Part shown: piece after piece, positions 43,640 to 53,151 of the stretch
Layout of the letters: each line of letters starts with the position of its first letter
Position numbering within the stretch: the first letter of the stretch is position 1
Origin: Muribaculaceae bacterium
GTDB taxonomy: Bacteria > Bacteroidota > Bacteroidia > Bacteroidales > Muribaculaceae
Direction: 5' to 3'
DNA length: 64,000 nt
Assembly (NCBI GenBank): GCA_017621055.1
Contig: JAGATX010000009.1
Coordinates: forward strand, 1 to 64,000
Notes under the pieces: model-generated
Seen by the model: only the letters and a program-made list of their open reading frames with translations
Told to the model about the DNA's origin: nothing
Databases searched by the model: none
Program-made: the position numbers and the translations under genes

Positions 43640-44744
43640 ACTGAGCCATCACAGAATTCTTGTGTGCGGAGGCGCCGGTTTCATAGGGTCGGCCTTCGTG
43701 CGACTGCTGCGCGACAGCGGCATAGCCTTCCGTGTTCTCGATTCGTTTACCTATGCCGGCAATCCTGCCAATCTCGAGGGAATAGTGCCGCCTGATGATG
43801 TCATTGCCGCCTCGATAGTCGACGCCGATGCAGTTACATCGGCGCTGCAGAGCTTCAAGCCTGATATAATTGTGAATTTCGCCGCCGAGACGCACGTGGA
43901 CCGCAGCGTCGACGACCCGGCGCCGTTCATAACCACGAACATCGCCGGCACTCAGACCCTTCTGGAGTGCGCGCGCCGCTACGGCGCCCTTCACCGCTTT
44001 GTGCAGGTGAGCACCGACGAGGTTTACGGCGACCTCGATATCGACCGTCCCGACGGAATGGCTGCCGACGCAGAGACCGAACGTCTGTTGGGCCGCCCCG
44101 CCGTGCTTTATGGCAGCGGCAGTTTCAGCGAGCTGTCGCCGCTGCGGCCGTCGTCGCCATATTCGGCGTCCAAGGCATCGGCCGACCTTATGACCATGGC
44201 CTATGCCCACACCTACGCCCTGCCGGCAATAGTAACGCGCTGCAGCAACAACTACGGCCCCCGGCAGTTCCCCGAAAAGCTCATACCGCTGATGATAAAC
44301 AATATGCTGGAGCACAAGGAGCTGCCCGTCTACGGCACCGGCTCCAACGTGCGCGACTGGATTTACGTCGACGACCACTGCCGCGGCATCCTGCGCGCCG
44401 CCGTAGCCGGAAAGAACGGCGAAATCTATGATTTTGGCGGATACAGCGAGAAGACCAACCTCGAAATAGTGCACCGGCTAATCGATGCCGTTGCCGCGAT
44501 AACAGGTGACCCCGCCGTAAATACCTCGATGATAAGATTTGTCGGCGACCGTCCCGGCCACGACCGCCGCTATGCAATCGACGCCCGCAAGGCCATGCGA
44601 GAACTGGGCTGGCGTCCTGTGGCCGATTTCGATACGGCACTTGCCGACACGGCGCGGTGGTACATCGACAACCGCCGATGGGTGGAGGACATTGTCAACG
44701 GCGACTATCGCGATTATTATAACAAAATGTACGGCAACCGATGA
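43632..44744 (+). CDS. rfbB: dTDP-glucose 4,6-dehydratase
   Basis: An extended SDR enzyme of 370 residues: NAD motif [51 protein letters not shown] (catalytic Thr/Asp/Glu region) and the YSASKAS Tyr-Lys pair. It converts dTDP-glucose to dTDP-4-keto-6-deoxyglucose. The ATG at 43632 overlaps the lipoprotein stop. It precedes rfbA with a 4-base overlap. There is no rfbC or rfbD, so rhamnose is not the end product here. Confidence 0.94.
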   Translation: MSELSHHRILVCGGAGFIGSAFVRLLRDSGIAFRVLDSFTYAGNPANLEGIVPPDDVIAASIVDADAVTSALQSFKPDIIVNFAAETHVDRSVDDPAPFITTNIAGTQTLLECARRYGALHRFVQVSTDEVYGDLDIDRPDGMAADAETERLLGRPAVLYGSGSFSELSPLRPSSPYSASKASADLMTMAYAHTYALPAIVTRCSNNYGPRQFPEKLIPLMINNMLEHKELPVYGTGSNVRDWIYVDDHCRGILRAAVAGKNGEIYDFGGYSEKTNLEIVHRLIDAVAAITGDPAVNTSMIRFVGDRPGHDRRYAIDARKAMRELGWRPVADFDTALADTARWYIDNRRWVEDIVNGDYRDYYNKMYGNR

Positions 44745-45622
44745 AAGGAATAATACTTGCCGGCGGTTCCGGCTCGCGGCTATACCCGGCAACAATGGCG
44801 GTGTCCAAGCAGCTGATACCCGTCTACGACAAACCGATGGTTTACTATCCGCTGTCGGTGCTCATGCTCGCCGGCATCCGCGAGATACTTCTCATCTCCA
44901 CGCCTGCCGACCTGCCGGCCTACCGCCGCCTGTTAGGCGACGGCACGGCACTGGGAATAAGCATATCGTACGCCGAGCAGCCACGTCCCGAAGGGCTGGC
45001 GCAGGCTTTTGTGATCGGCAGCTCGTTTATCGGCGGCGACAGCGTGTGCCTGGTGCTGGGGGACAATATATTCTATGGCCAGGGATTTACGGGTATGCTT
45101 GCCGAGGCCGTGCGCGCCGCCGACAGCGGCACAGCCACCGTCTTTGCCTATCCTGTCCGCGACCCCGAGCGTTATGGCATCGTCGAGCTGTCGCCAGAGG
45201 GCAAACCACTTTCGATAGTCGAGAAACCGCGCGCTCCGCGAAGCAATATGGCTGTGGTGGGTCTGTATTTCTACCCCAACAGCGTTGTTGAAATAGCACG
45301 CGGCGTAAAACCGTCGGCCCGCGGCGAGCTGGAAATCAGCACCGTCAACGAGGCATACCTCAACAGCGGCAATCTGCGTGTGGGCGCCCTCGGCAGAGGC
45401 TTTGCATGGCTCGATACGGGCACTGTCGACTCGCTGATGGAGGCCGCCGCCTTTGTGGAGGCCATCCAGAACCGCCAGGACCTCCTTGTGGCATCCATCG
45501 AGGAGGTTGCCTTCCGCAAGGGATTTATCGATGCCGACAAACTCAGAGAATTAGCGCGCCCAATGGCGAACACCCGCTACGGGCAGTATCTTTTACGCCT
45601 TGCCGACAATGGATTGCGATAA
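44741..45622 (+). CDS. rfbA: Glucose-1-phosphate thymidylyltransferase
   Basis: The protein (293 aa) is the usual RmlA length. Motifs: [38 protein letters not shown], the metal-binding [11 protein letters not shown] and [19 protein letters not shown]. It makes dTDP-glucose from dTTP and glucose 1-phosphate, the entry step for the dTDP-sugars built by the neighbours. It overlaps rfbB by 4 bases; fdtA-like follows 7 bases later. Confidence 0.95.
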   Translation: MKGIILAGGSGSRLYPATMAVSKQLIPVYDKPMVYYPLSVLMLAGIREILLISTPADLPAYRRLLGDGTALGISISYAEQPRPEGLAQAFVIGSSFIGGDSVCLVLGDNIFYGQGFTGMLAEAVRAADSGTATVFAYPVRDPERYGIVELSPEGKPLSIVEKPRAPRSNMAVVGLYFYPNSVVEIARGVKPSARGELEISTVNEAYLNSGNLRVGALGRGFAWLDTGTVDSLMEAAAFVEAIQNRQDLLVASIEEVAFRKGFIDADKLRELARPMANTRYGQYLLRLADNGLR

Positions 45623-45629
45623 ACCCTCA

Positions 45630-46010
45630 ATGATCGATCTGCCGCGCATCTATGATCCGCGCGGGAACCTCACTTTTGTGCAGAACGGCGACGGCCGACT
45701 GCCATTCGAGATCGAGCGCGTCTATTGGACCTACGATGTGCCCGCCGGCGAAAAACGCGGCGGCCATGCCCATCATCAGGGACGCGAGGTGCTCATAGCC
45801 ATCAGCGGCAGCTTTGCCGTGAATCTTTTCGACGGCAGGGTGTGGACCACCTTCCGTCTCAACCGGCCTTATCAGGGTCTGTATGTGCCGCCGGGATACT
45901 GGCGCACCCTCGACGATTTCTCCACCGGCAGTGTGTGTATGGTACTTACGTCCACGCCATATTCTGAGGCTGATTATATCCGCGATTTCGATACATTTAT
46001 GAGCCGATGA
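45630..46010 (+). CDS. dTDP-4-keto-6-deoxyglucose 3,4-ketoisomerase (FdtA/QdtA type)
   Basis: This 126-residue cupin of the WxcM-like group starts LPRIYDPRGNLTFVQNGDG and has FEIERVYWTYDVPAGEKRGGHAHHQGREVLIAISGSFAV, with the active-site histidine in GGHAHH. It shifts the keto group from C4 to C3 of dTDP-4-keto-6-deoxyglucose. FdtA gives the galacto and QdtA the gluco product; I cannot tell them apart by eye. Starts at 45600 and 45609 in the same frame are possible but the family begins near 45630. Confidence 0.87.
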   Translation: MIDLPRIYDPRGNLTFVQNGDGRLPFEIERVYWTYDVPAGEKRGGHAHHQGREVLIAISGSFAVNLFDGRVWTTFRLNRPYQGLYVPPGYWRTLDDFSTGSVCMVLTSTPYSEADYIRDFDTFMSR

Positions 46011-47131
46011 AGTATCCCGTTCTCGATCTTGGGGCTGTCAATGCCCCGCTTATGCCCGCCATAAGTGCCGCCATCGACGAGGTTGTGCAGTCGGGGCGCT
46101 ATGTGGGCGGTCCGGTGGTAGAGGCCTTCGAAGAGGAACTTGCCGCCGCCACCGGCACGCCGCGCGCCGTGGGCGTGAGCAATGGTCTGGATGCCATGCG
46201 CCTCATTTTCAAGGCTTATATCGAATTGGGACGTCTCTCGCCCGGCGATGCCGTGATAGTGCCGGCAAACACCTATGTGGCGTCATTTCTGGCAATTACC
46301 GATGCGGGTCTCAGGCCGGTGCCGGTGGAACCTGACGCCGTGACGTTGAATATGGATACCACACTGCTCGAGGCGGCATATACCCCCGATGTCAAGGCCG
46401 TGCTCACCGTGCACCTCTATGGCCGCGCCTGCTATGACGCCGCGCTGCGCGACTTTGTGGGGCGGCACAACCTGCTGCTGGTGGAAGATAACGCCCAGGC
46501 CATCGGTGCCGACGGTGATGTGGCGGGTCCACTCGGCACAGCGCGCACCGGCGCCCTCGGTCATGCCGCTGCTTTCAGCTTCTACCCCACCAAAAACGTT
46601 GGCGCCCTCGGCGATGCCGGGGCCGTGACCTCGGCCGACACCGATTTGCTCGACGCCGTGCGCGCCCTCGCCAATTACGGCAGCCGCGAGCGATACAATA
46701 ATATATATAAAGGATACAACTGCCGGCTGGACCCCGTTCAGGCGGCAGTACTTCGCGTAAAACTCGCCGCGTTGCCGGCCATTACCGCCGCGCGGCGCCG
46801 CAATGCCGCGGCATACCAGGCCGCTATCGACAACGAGGCTGTGACAAAGCCTCTGATGACGGCGCCTGATCGCTGCGTATGGCATCAGTATGTGGTGCGC
46901 GTGTCCGACCGCGCCATGTTCCGCAATTATCTTGCCGCCAACGGAGTGGGTACAGATGTGCACTATCCGGTGCCACCTCATCGCCAGAAATGTTATGCCG
47001 AGTATTCGGCACTGCGGCTGCCCGTCACCGAACTTCTTGCCGATACCGTAGTGTCGCTGCCGATATCGGAAGCCCTCACTCCGGCGCAGATAGGCGAAAT
47101 TTCACGAATAATCAACAGTTACCGCCCATGA
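46007..47131 (+). CDS. dTDP-3-amino-3,6-dideoxyhexose transaminase (FdtB/QdtB type)
   Basis: A DegT/DnrJ/EryC1/StrS aminotransferase of 374 residues: SNGLDAMRLIFKAYIELG, VPANTYVASFLAITDAG, EDNAQAIGADGD, and the PLP lysine in AAFSFYPTKNVGALGDAGAV. After the ketoisomerase it would give dTDP-3-amino-3,6-dideoxy-hexose (Fuc3N or Qui3N). No acetyltransferase (FdtC) adjoins, so the sugar may stay free-amino or be acetylated elsewhere. It overlaps its neighbours by 4 bases on both sides. Confidence 0.9.
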   Translation: MKYPVLDLGAVNAPLMPAISAAIDEVVQSGRYVGGPVVEAFEEELAAATGTPRAVGVSNGLDAMRLIFKAYIELGRLSPGDAVIVPANTYVASFLAITDAGLRPVPVEPDAVTLNMDTTLLEAAYTPDVKAVLTVHLYGRACYDAALRDFVGRHNLLLVEDNAQAIGADGDVAGPLGTARTGALGHAAAFSFYPTKNVGALGDAGAVTSADTDLLDAVRALANYGSRERYNNIYKGYNCRLDPVQAAVLRVKLAALPAITAARRRNAAAYQAAIDNEAVTKPLMTAPDRCVWHQYVVRVSDRAMFRNYLAANGVGTDVHYPVPPHRQKCYAEYSALRLPVTELLADTVVSLPISEALTPAQIGEISRIINSYRP

Positions 47132-48432
47132 CGCCGCTGACACGCTGCCGCAAGGCCGTTTTTCATACCTTCGGGTGCAAACTCAATTTCGCGGAGACAG
47201 CCACGATAGAGCGTCTTTTCGCGGAGCGCGGCATCGACATTGCCGGCGAGACCGATGTGCCGGATGTGATAGTGGTGAATTCATGCAGTGTCACCGCCGA
47301 GGCCGACCGCAAATGCCGGTCGATGATAAGGTCGTTCCATCGCCGTTACCCTTCGGCTGCAATTCTCGTCACAGGGTGCTACGCACAGCTCAAACCCGAC
47401 GAGGTGCGTTCGCTGCCGGGCGTGGTGGCGGTGGCCGGTACCAACCACAAGCTGCTTCTCGCCGATATTGCTGCCGGAGCAATGGAGATCCCGGCGCTCC
47501 CGCCCGTGACCGATGCCGCCGAGCTCCGCGAGTTCATGCCCTCATGCGAGCGCGGCGACCGCACGCGCTATTTCCTTAAGGTTCAGGATGGTTGCGACTA
47601 TTGGTGCACCTATTGCACCATACCTCGCGCCCGCGGCCGCTCCCGTTCGCCAAAAATCGAGTTCCTTGAGGATGAGGCCCGCCGAGTGGCTGCCGAAGGA
47701 GGTCGGGAAATTGTGCTCACGGGCGTGAACATCGGCGACTACGGGCGCCGCGATGGCCTGTCGTTCATCGATTTATGCCGGAGGCTCGACAATATCGACG
47801 GAATAGAGCGTTACCGCATAAGTTCCATCGAGCCCAACCTGCTGACCGATGAGCTGATAGATTTCGTTGCCGGTTCGCGCCGCTTCATGCCTCATTTCCA
47901 CATTCCCCTGCAGAGCGGCTCCGACAAGGTGCTGGCGTTGATGCGCCGCCGCTACGACACGCGGTTTTTCGCCGACAAGATATCGCGTGTGCGCGCCACT
48001 ATACCCGATGCGTTCATCGGCGTCGACATCATTGTCGGCGCCCGCGGCGAGACGCCTGAAGAGTTCGAGCGCTCGCGTTCATTTGTTGAGAGTCTGGACA
48101 TCAGCCACCTGCATGTTTTCGCCTACTCGGAGCGCCCCGGCACGCGCGCGCTGGACCTCCCGGAGGCCGTGGACCAGCATGCCAAGCACGAGCGCTCGGC
48201 GGTGATGACGGCTTTGTCGGCGGAAAAGCACCGTAATTTCGCCCTGCGCTTTGCGGGGTCGGTACGACCGGTCCTCGTCGAGGGCGGACATCACGGCGAC
48301 TGCCGCGCCGGATTTACCGACAACTATCTGAGAGTCAATCTTTCCGCGCCGGCGGCTGAGAACGCTATCGTTGATGTGCGCCTTGACAGCCTCGCCGACG
48401 ACGGCCAGTCCTATTACGGAGTGACGATATGA
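47128..48432 (+). CDS. mtaB: tRNA t6A37 methylthiotransferase
   Basis: A radical SAM enzyme of 434 residues. The N-terminal UPF0004 domain has the first cluster cysteines (HTFGCKLNFAE, VVNSCSVTAEAD, VTGCYAQLKPDE); the radical SAM cysteines are in DGCDYWCTYCTIPRARG; a short TRAM-like tail ends the protein. The MtaB subgroup is shown by the FGCKLNFAE variant. It adds a methylthio group to t6A37 in ANN-decoding tRNAs. The ATG overlaps the transaminase stop and it overlaps the acyltransferase gene by 4 bases. Confidence 0.93.
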   Translation: MTPLTRCRKAVFHTFGCKLNFAETATIERLFAERGIDIAGETDVPDVIVVNSCSVTAEADRKCRSMIRSFHRRYPSAAILVTGCYAQLKPDEVRSLPGVVAVAGTNHKLLLADIAAGAMEIPALPPVTDAAELREFMPSCERGDRTRYFLKVQDGCDYWCTYCTIPRARGRSRSPKIEFLEDEARRVAAEGGREIVLTGVNIGDYGRRDGLSFIDLCRRLDNIDGIERYRISSIEPNLLTDELIDFVAGSRRFMPHFHIPLQSGSDKVLALMRRRYDTRFFADKISRVRATIPDAFIGVDIIVGARGETPEEFERSRSFVESLDISHLHVFAYSERPGTRALDLPEAVDQHAKHERSAVMTALSAEKHRNFALRFAGSVRPVLVEGGHHGDCRAGFTDNYLRVNLSAPAAENAIVDVRLDSLADDGQSYYGVTI

Positions 48433-49322
48433 GAGTCAGGCTGCTGATATTCATCCTCAAGGCCATTGCGCACCTGCCCTTGGGAGTGCTGTATCTGTTT
48501 GCCGACGTCATGTTCTTCTTAATCTATCACCTTGCCCGCTACCGCCGCAAGGTTGTGGACGACAATCTGGCGGCCTGTTTTCCCGAGATGAGCGGCGCCG
48601 CCAGAGCCGCCGTGCGCCGGCAGTTTTACCGCAATTTCGCCGACTATATCGTGGAGACTGTCAAACTGTTCCATATCTCCGATGCCGAAATGAGCCGCCG
48701 AATGGTGTTCGAGAATGTGGAGGCTATCGACCGGCTGACGGCCTCCGGTCGTTCGGTAGCCGTCTATTTTTCGCATTGCGGCAACTGGGAATGGGCTCCG
48801 AGTGTCACGCTCCATGCCTCGTCGGCGCCCGATATCGCCTATTGTCAGGTTTACCGTCCTTTGCGCGACAAGGTTTTCGACGCCGTGATGCTGGCGGCGC
48901 GTTCGCGTTTCGGGTCGCTGTCGTTGCCCAAAGCCACGGTGCTCCGCAGTCTTGTGGGTCTCGCCCGCGATGGCAAGGTGACCGTCACCGGGTTTATGAG
49001 CGACCAGAAACCCTCGCACGGTGACCCCACGGTGCCGCTGATGTTCCTCAACCGGCCCACGGCCTTCATTTCCGGAACCGAAACGCTGGCGGCGCGGCTC
49101 AGGATGGGGGCAATCTACTGGGACATGCACAAAACGAGCCGCGGACATTACCGCATCGATTGCCGGCTGCTGGCCGACGATGCCGACGCACTGCCCAAAG
49201 GAGAACTGACCCGGCGTTACGCCGCCGCTCTTCAACAGACTATAACACGCAATCCCGCCATATGGCTATGGACCCACAAACGATGGAAAATACCGGTAAC
49301 AGCCCCCGCAATGCCGCTATAA
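48429..49322 (+). CDS. Lipid A acyltransferase (LpxL/HtrB family)
   Basis: A 297-residue membrane-anchored acyltransferase. The N-terminal helix (AIAHLPLGVLYLFADVMFFLIYHLARYR) is followed by VDDNLAACFPEM, the catalytic HX4E motif in YFSHCGNWEWAP and the DQKPSHGDPTVPLMFLNRPTAF segment. It adds a secondary acyl chain to lipid A (or an aminolipid) on the inner membrane. The gene is translationally coupled to mtaB (ATGA), and the downstream glycosyltransferase starts within its end. Confidence 0.88.
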   Translation: MRVRLLIFILKAIAHLPLGVLYLFADVMFFLIYHLARYRRKVVDDNLAACFPEMSGAARAAVRRQFYRNFADYIVETVKLFHISDAEMSRRMVFENVEAIDRLTASGRSVAVYFSHCGNWEWAPSVTLHASSAPDIAYCQVYRPLRDKVFDAVMLAARSRFGSLSLPKATVLRSLVGLARDGKVTVTGFMSDQKPSHGDPTVPLMFLNRPTAFISGTETLAARLRMGAIYWDMHKTSRGHYRIDCRLLADDADALPKGELTRRYAAALQQTITRNPAIWLWTHKRWKIPVTAPAMPL

Positions 49323-50356
49323 TACTGAACTGGAACGGCGAAAAACTCCTCAAAGAGTTCCTGCCGCAGGTCGTGGCCTGCACCGACTCGGCCGTTACCC
49401 GCGTGATCGTGGCAGACAACGGCAGCACCGACGGCTCGGTGGAATGGGTTCGCCGCACCTACGGCGACACGGTGGGCCTGATGCTGTTCGACCGCAACTA
49501 CGGCTTTGCCGAAGGATACAACCGCGCGGTGGCGGACGCCGCCGGCTACGAATACGTAACCCTTCTGAACTCCGATCTTGCCACCGATGTCGGCTGGGAC
49601 CGCATCCTCACCGAGTATATGGACAGCCACCGGGCCACGGGCGCCGCTCAGCCCAAAATACTGAGCTACCGCAATCCGACCATGTTCGAATATGCAGGCG
49701 CCTCCGGCGGATACATCGACCGAAACGGCTATCCCTATTGCCGGGGCCGAATTTTCGGTACCTGCGAGGCCGACGAGGGGCAGTACGACGCCGATGCAGA
49801 GGTTTTCTGGGCCTCGGGCGCCGCGCTGATGGTGCGCCGCGATGTATATCTTGCTGTCGGCGGCCTCGACACCGCCTTTTTCGCGCACATGGAGGAAATC
49901 GACCTGTGCTGGCGAATACAACTTGCCGGCTACGCCGTGGCCGCCGTTCCCGGCGCCACCGTGCGGCACCTCGGCGGAGGGTCGCTGCCCGCCGAGAATC
50001 CCCGCAAGACATATCTCAACTTCCGAAACAATCTGCTGATGCTGCACAAGAATCTGCCGGACAACTGTCGCCGGAGTTTCCTGTTACGTCGACGGCTGCT
50101 CGACACTGTGGCATGGGCAAAATATGTGCTGACTCTCGATTTTGCCAATGCCGCCGCCATTGTGCGCGCACACCGCGACTTTGCACGCATGCGCCGCCGG
50201 TACACCGACCACCCCGACCGCAACCTGCTGCCGTCAACACCCTTCGGCCGCCTCAACATCCTCACCAATTACTACCTGCGTGGGCGTCGGCGTTTTTCCG
50301 AACTGACCGGGACCCGCTATCCGGAGGCAACCGATAACGGGGGCGCGGGGGCTTAA
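49283..50356 (+). CDS. Family 2 glycosyltransferase (rhamnosyltransferase-like)
   Basis: About 357 residues, GT-A fold: AAIILNWNGEKLLKEFL, VIVADNGSTDGSVEWV, the DxD-like VTLLNSDLATDVGW, then VFWASGAALMVRRDVYL and MEEIDLCWRI with the catalytic base. The C-terminal 80 residues are basic and amphipathic and may hold it at the membrane. Similar enzymes move deoxy-sugars to lipid-linked glycans, which would fit the dTDP-amino-sugar genes upstream; donor is inferred. Starts at 49262 or 49268 are alternatives. Confidence 0.87.
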   Translation: MENTGNSPRNAAIILNWNGEKLLKEFLPQVVACTDSAVTRVIVADNGSTDGSVEWVRRTYGDTVGLMLFDRNYGFAEGYNRAVADAAGYEYVTLLNSDLATDVGWDRILTEYMDSHRATGAAQPKILSYRNPTMFEYAGASGGYIDRNGYPYCRGRIFGTCEADEGQYDADAEVFWASGAALMVRRDVYLAVGGLDTAFFAHMEEIDLCWRIQLAGYAVAAVPGATVRHLGGGSLPAENPRKTYLNFRNNLLMLHKNLPDNCRRSFLLRRRLLDTVAWAKYVLTLDFANAAAIVRAHRDFARMRRRYTDHPDRNLLPSTPFGRLNILTNYYLRGRRRFSELTGTRYPEATDNGGAGA

Positions 50357-50458
50357 GAATAATTGCAACAACTATTCATCTTTTAGCAAAACGCCCCGAG
50401 GGCAAACGCAAAAATTGTTTAATAAAGAGTCTTTCAGCAAAAAAAACCGCTCAAATAT

Positions 50459-50489
50459 TTTGTGAGTCCAAAACAACTCCTTAAATTTG
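50459..50489 (+). promoter_or_regulatory. Promoter of the exbB-exbD-exbD-tonB operon
   Basis: TTTG (50459-50462), a 19-base spacer and TAAATTTG (50482-50489): an exact match to the Bacteroidetes consensus. The predicted start near 50495 leaves an AT-rich leader of about 160 bases before exbB, without a recognisable attenuator. The part 50357-50458 has no gene. Confidence 0.85.
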
Positions 50490-50655
50490 CGATGAAATAG
50501 AAGTTTTACGACTCCTTGATCGATACCATCAGCCCGACACTAACATAAAGCAACGTCGGCTTCCACCTTTACAACTGATACACGTCCCCAAAACAGTATA
50601 TAACTTAAATCACTAATTAATAACTAATTAATTTCAGTACATCTTAAACAACATT

Positions 50656-51489
50656 ATGGAAGCTCAAAAGCCCAATGCAACGCAGCCCATCAACAAGAAG
50701 GCTGCTGCCAAAAAGAAAAACAATGCCCCCGGCATCAAGAACGCAGCCTGGGTCATCGTCATCTGCGCCATCATCGCAGTGTGCCTGTTCATCTTCTGGT
50801 TCGGTGCTGACCAGCACTTCGACGATGACGGACACCCCCAGAACCTGTGGGGCACCATCTATAAAGGCGGTTTCATCGTGCCTGTCCTTCAGACCCTCTT
50901 CCTCACCGTTATCGTTCTTGCCGTAGAACGTTACATCGCCCTGTCGGCTGCCAAAGGCAAAGGCAACATCGCCAAATTCGTTGCCAACGTCAAGCTTTGC
51001 CTCGAAAAAGGTGATCTCGCCGGTGCCCGCGCCCTCTGCGCCAAGCAGAAAGGCTCCGTTGCCGCCGTTGTCGACAGCGCTCTCGTACGCTACGAGGAAA
51101 TGGACCGCAACACCGTGCTGAGCAAAGAGCAGAAAATCGCCACCCTGCAGAAACAGGTAGAAGAGGCCACCGCTCTGGAAATGCCCACCCTGCAGCAGAA
51201 CCTCCCCATCATCGCCACGATGACCACCCTCGGTACTCTCGTAGGTCTTCTCGGTACTGTAATGGGTATGATCAAATCGTTCCAGGCTCTGTCGCAGTCG
51301 GGTGCTCCTGACTCCACCGAGCTGTCCACCGGTATTTCGGAGGCCCTTATCAACACTGCCTTCGGTATCGCAACCGGTGCCTTCGCTGTAATCTTCTACA
51401 ACTATTACACCAACAAGATCGATAACCTCACCTACGCTATCGACGAAATCGGTTTCTCAATCGTACAGACGTTTGCAGCCACCCACTAA
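50656..51489 (+). CDS. exbB: ExbB/TolQ-family proton channel subunit
   Basis: A 277-residue membrane protein. A Lys-rich cytoplasmic N-terminus precedes the first helix (AAWVIVICAIIAVCLFIFWF), and the MotA/TolQ/ExbB domain follows: GGFIVPVLQTLFLTVIVLAVERYIAL, NLPIIATMTTLGTLVGLLGTVMGMIKSF and STGISEALINTAFGIATGAFAVIFYNYY. With ExbD it uses the proton gradient to drive TonB. Followed at 48 bases by two exbD genes and tonB, the standard Bacteroidetes order. Confidence 0.93.
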   Translation: MEAQKPNATQPINKKAAAKKKNNAPGIKNAAWVIVICAIIAVCLFIFWFGADQHFDDDGHPQNLWGTIYKGGFIVPVLQTLFLTVIVLAVERYIALSAAKGKGNIAKFVANVKLCLEKGDLAGARALCAKQKGSVAAVVDSALVRYEEMDRNTVLSKEQKIATLQKQVEEATALEMPTLQQNLPIIATMTTLGTLVGLLGTVMGMIKSFQALSQSGAPDSTELSTGISEALINTAFGIATGAFAVIFYNYYTNKIDNLTYAIDEIGFSIVQTFAATH

Positions 51490-51537
51490 GCCATATTTAT
51501 CCATAGTTCAACGCAATTTTCAGAATCATAGGTAAAT

Positions 51538-52350
51538 ATGGGAAAAGTAAAAATTAAAAGAAAAAGTACTCTCATCGACATGACGGCGATGAGTGACGTG
51601 ACTGTTCTTTTGCTTACTTTCTTCATGTTGACTTCAACCTTCCTTCAGAAAGAGCCCACCATCGTCTACACCCCCTCGTCCGTTTCGGAAGAGAAAGTGC
51701 CGATGAACAATCTGGTGACCGTTCTTATCTCCTGCGCCGACAAAGGCGGCAATATGGAGGATCCCACTGTTACGGAAGGCAAAATCTTCATCTCGTTTAC
51801 GGGCGATGCCGACTCGACCCTTTCCAGCGTAAACATCCGCGGAATGATGCTCGACGAAGCCGTTGCCATCTATAACGCACAGCATCAGAACAATCCCATC
51901 ACCATCACGGCAGCGCAGAAGAACGAATTCATGAACACCAACATGTTCGGCGTTCCCTTCTCGGTGCTCCCCGAATTCCTGTCGATGTCTGTTACCGATC
52001 GCGACAAGTTCCAGGGCAACCTGGCCAACCCTGCCGTAGGTATTCCTATCAACGGCAACCGCGACCGCGACGGACGCCTCAATGACTTCCAGATATGGCT
52101 CAAGGCAATATACAACGTTGCCCAGCGTATCAACTCCGACCAGGCCGCCGGCCTGACTGACGCCGAGCGCAGCCAGCTCAGCAACCTGTATACCGCCCTG
52201 ATGCGCAAAGGCGAAGGTATTGCCGTGAAAGCCGACAAGGACACCCCCTTCACCACCGTACAGGAAGTCTTTGACAACCTCCAGACCATGAAGCTGAACA
52301 AATTCAGCCTCATGACCGCTCTCAAATCCGAAGATGAACCCACCAATTAA
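51538..52350 (+). CDS. exbD: ExbD-family protein, first copy (long form)
   Basis: A single-helix ExbD protein of 270 residues. The helix with its essential aspartate is DMTAMSDVTVLLLTFFMLTS. The periplasmic part is much longer than the roughly 110 residues of enterobacterial ExbD and includes NRDRDGRLNDFQIWLKAIYNVAQRI. The long form with an extra middle region is common in Bacteroidetes. It forms the proton-conducting unit with ExbB. Twelve bases separate it from the second exbD. Confidence 0.9.
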   Translation: MGKVKIKRKSTLIDMTAMSDVTVLLLTFFMLTSTFLQKEPTIVYTPSSVSEEKVPMNNLVTVLISCADKGGNMEDPTVTEGKIFISFTGDADSTLSSVNIRGMMLDEAVAIYNAQHQNNPITITAAQKNEFMNTNMFGVPFSVLPEFLSMSVTDRDKFQGNLANPAVGIPINGNRDRDGRLNDFQIWLKAIYNVAQRINSDQAAGLTDAERSQLSNLYTALMRKGEGIAVKADKDTPFTTVQEVFDNLQTMKLNKFSLMTALKSEDEPTN

Positions 52351-52362
52351 TGTAAGTTACCC

Positions 52363-53139
52363 ATGGCACAGATAGAACAATCCGACGGGGGCAAAAAGAA
52401 AAAAGGCGCCCAGAAGAAGATAGCGATCCATGTGGACTTCACTCCCATGGTGGACATGAACATGCTTCTGATTACATTCTTCATGCTCTGCACCACGATG
52501 ATCAAATCGCAGACCCTGCAGATCATTCTGCCTACCAACGAACAGGTCAGCGACCAGAACAAGAGTCAGGCAAAGCAATCGGAAGCCATCACGATGATTC
52601 TCGATACCGAATACAACGGCGACAGACCCGCGGTAGACGAGAACGGAAAGACAATCCACAATATCTACTACTACGAAGGTATTGCCGACACCACTTTCCA
52701 GATCACTCCCAACCAGCTCAAGGCCGAGCACTTTGTAGGTAACGTCAACCACGAAGCCCAGGGTATCCGCCGTATCCTCTACTCCAAGAACGAGCAGGTG
52801 ATGCAGCGCTACCAGGAACTTAAGACACGGTGGAAAAACCGCGAGATAACCAAGGAGCAGTTCGACAGCGCCGCCCGCAAGAACGCCGGCGACTCCACGC
52901 TCACCCGCCCCGTAGTAGTTATCAAACCGGGTCCCAACACCACCTACGAAGGCCTCATCAACGCTATCGACGAAATGAACATCAACCAGATTTCGCGCTA
53001 TAGCATCGAGCTGCCCACCCATGCCGATACCCTGCTGCTCCGCAACTACGAGCAGACCCACGGCGTTACTATTATCCGCCCCGACGTGCGCACACGTACC
53101 AACCGTGCCACCACGGAAGCATCTACACCCAACTCTTAA
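52363..53139 (+). CDS. exbD: ExbD-family protein, second copy
   Basis: A 258-residue ExbD protein. The transmembrane helix carries the key aspartate in VDFTPMVDMNMLLITFFMLCTTM. The periplasmic part has an inserted region (KTRWKNREITKEQFDSAARKNAG) before the peptidoglycan- and TonB-facing end VVVIKPGPNTTYEGLINAIDEMN. It differs strongly from the first copy, so the two are not a recent duplication and may form a mixed dimer inside one ExbB pentamer. Confidence 0.9.
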   Translation: MAQIEQSDGGKKKKGAQKKIAIHVDFTPMVDMNMLLITFFMLCTTMIKSQTLQIILPTNEQVSDQNKSQAKQSEAITMILDTEYNGDRPAVDENGKTIHNIYYYEGIADTTFQITPNQLKAEHFVGNVNHEAQGIRRILYSKNEQVMQRYQELKTRWKNREITKEQFDSAARKNAGDSTLTRPVVVIKPGPNTTYEGLINAIDEMNINQISRYSIELPTHADTLLLRNYEQTHGVTIIRPDVRTRTNRATTEASTPNS

Positions 53140-53151
53140 ATGCATTGAACA

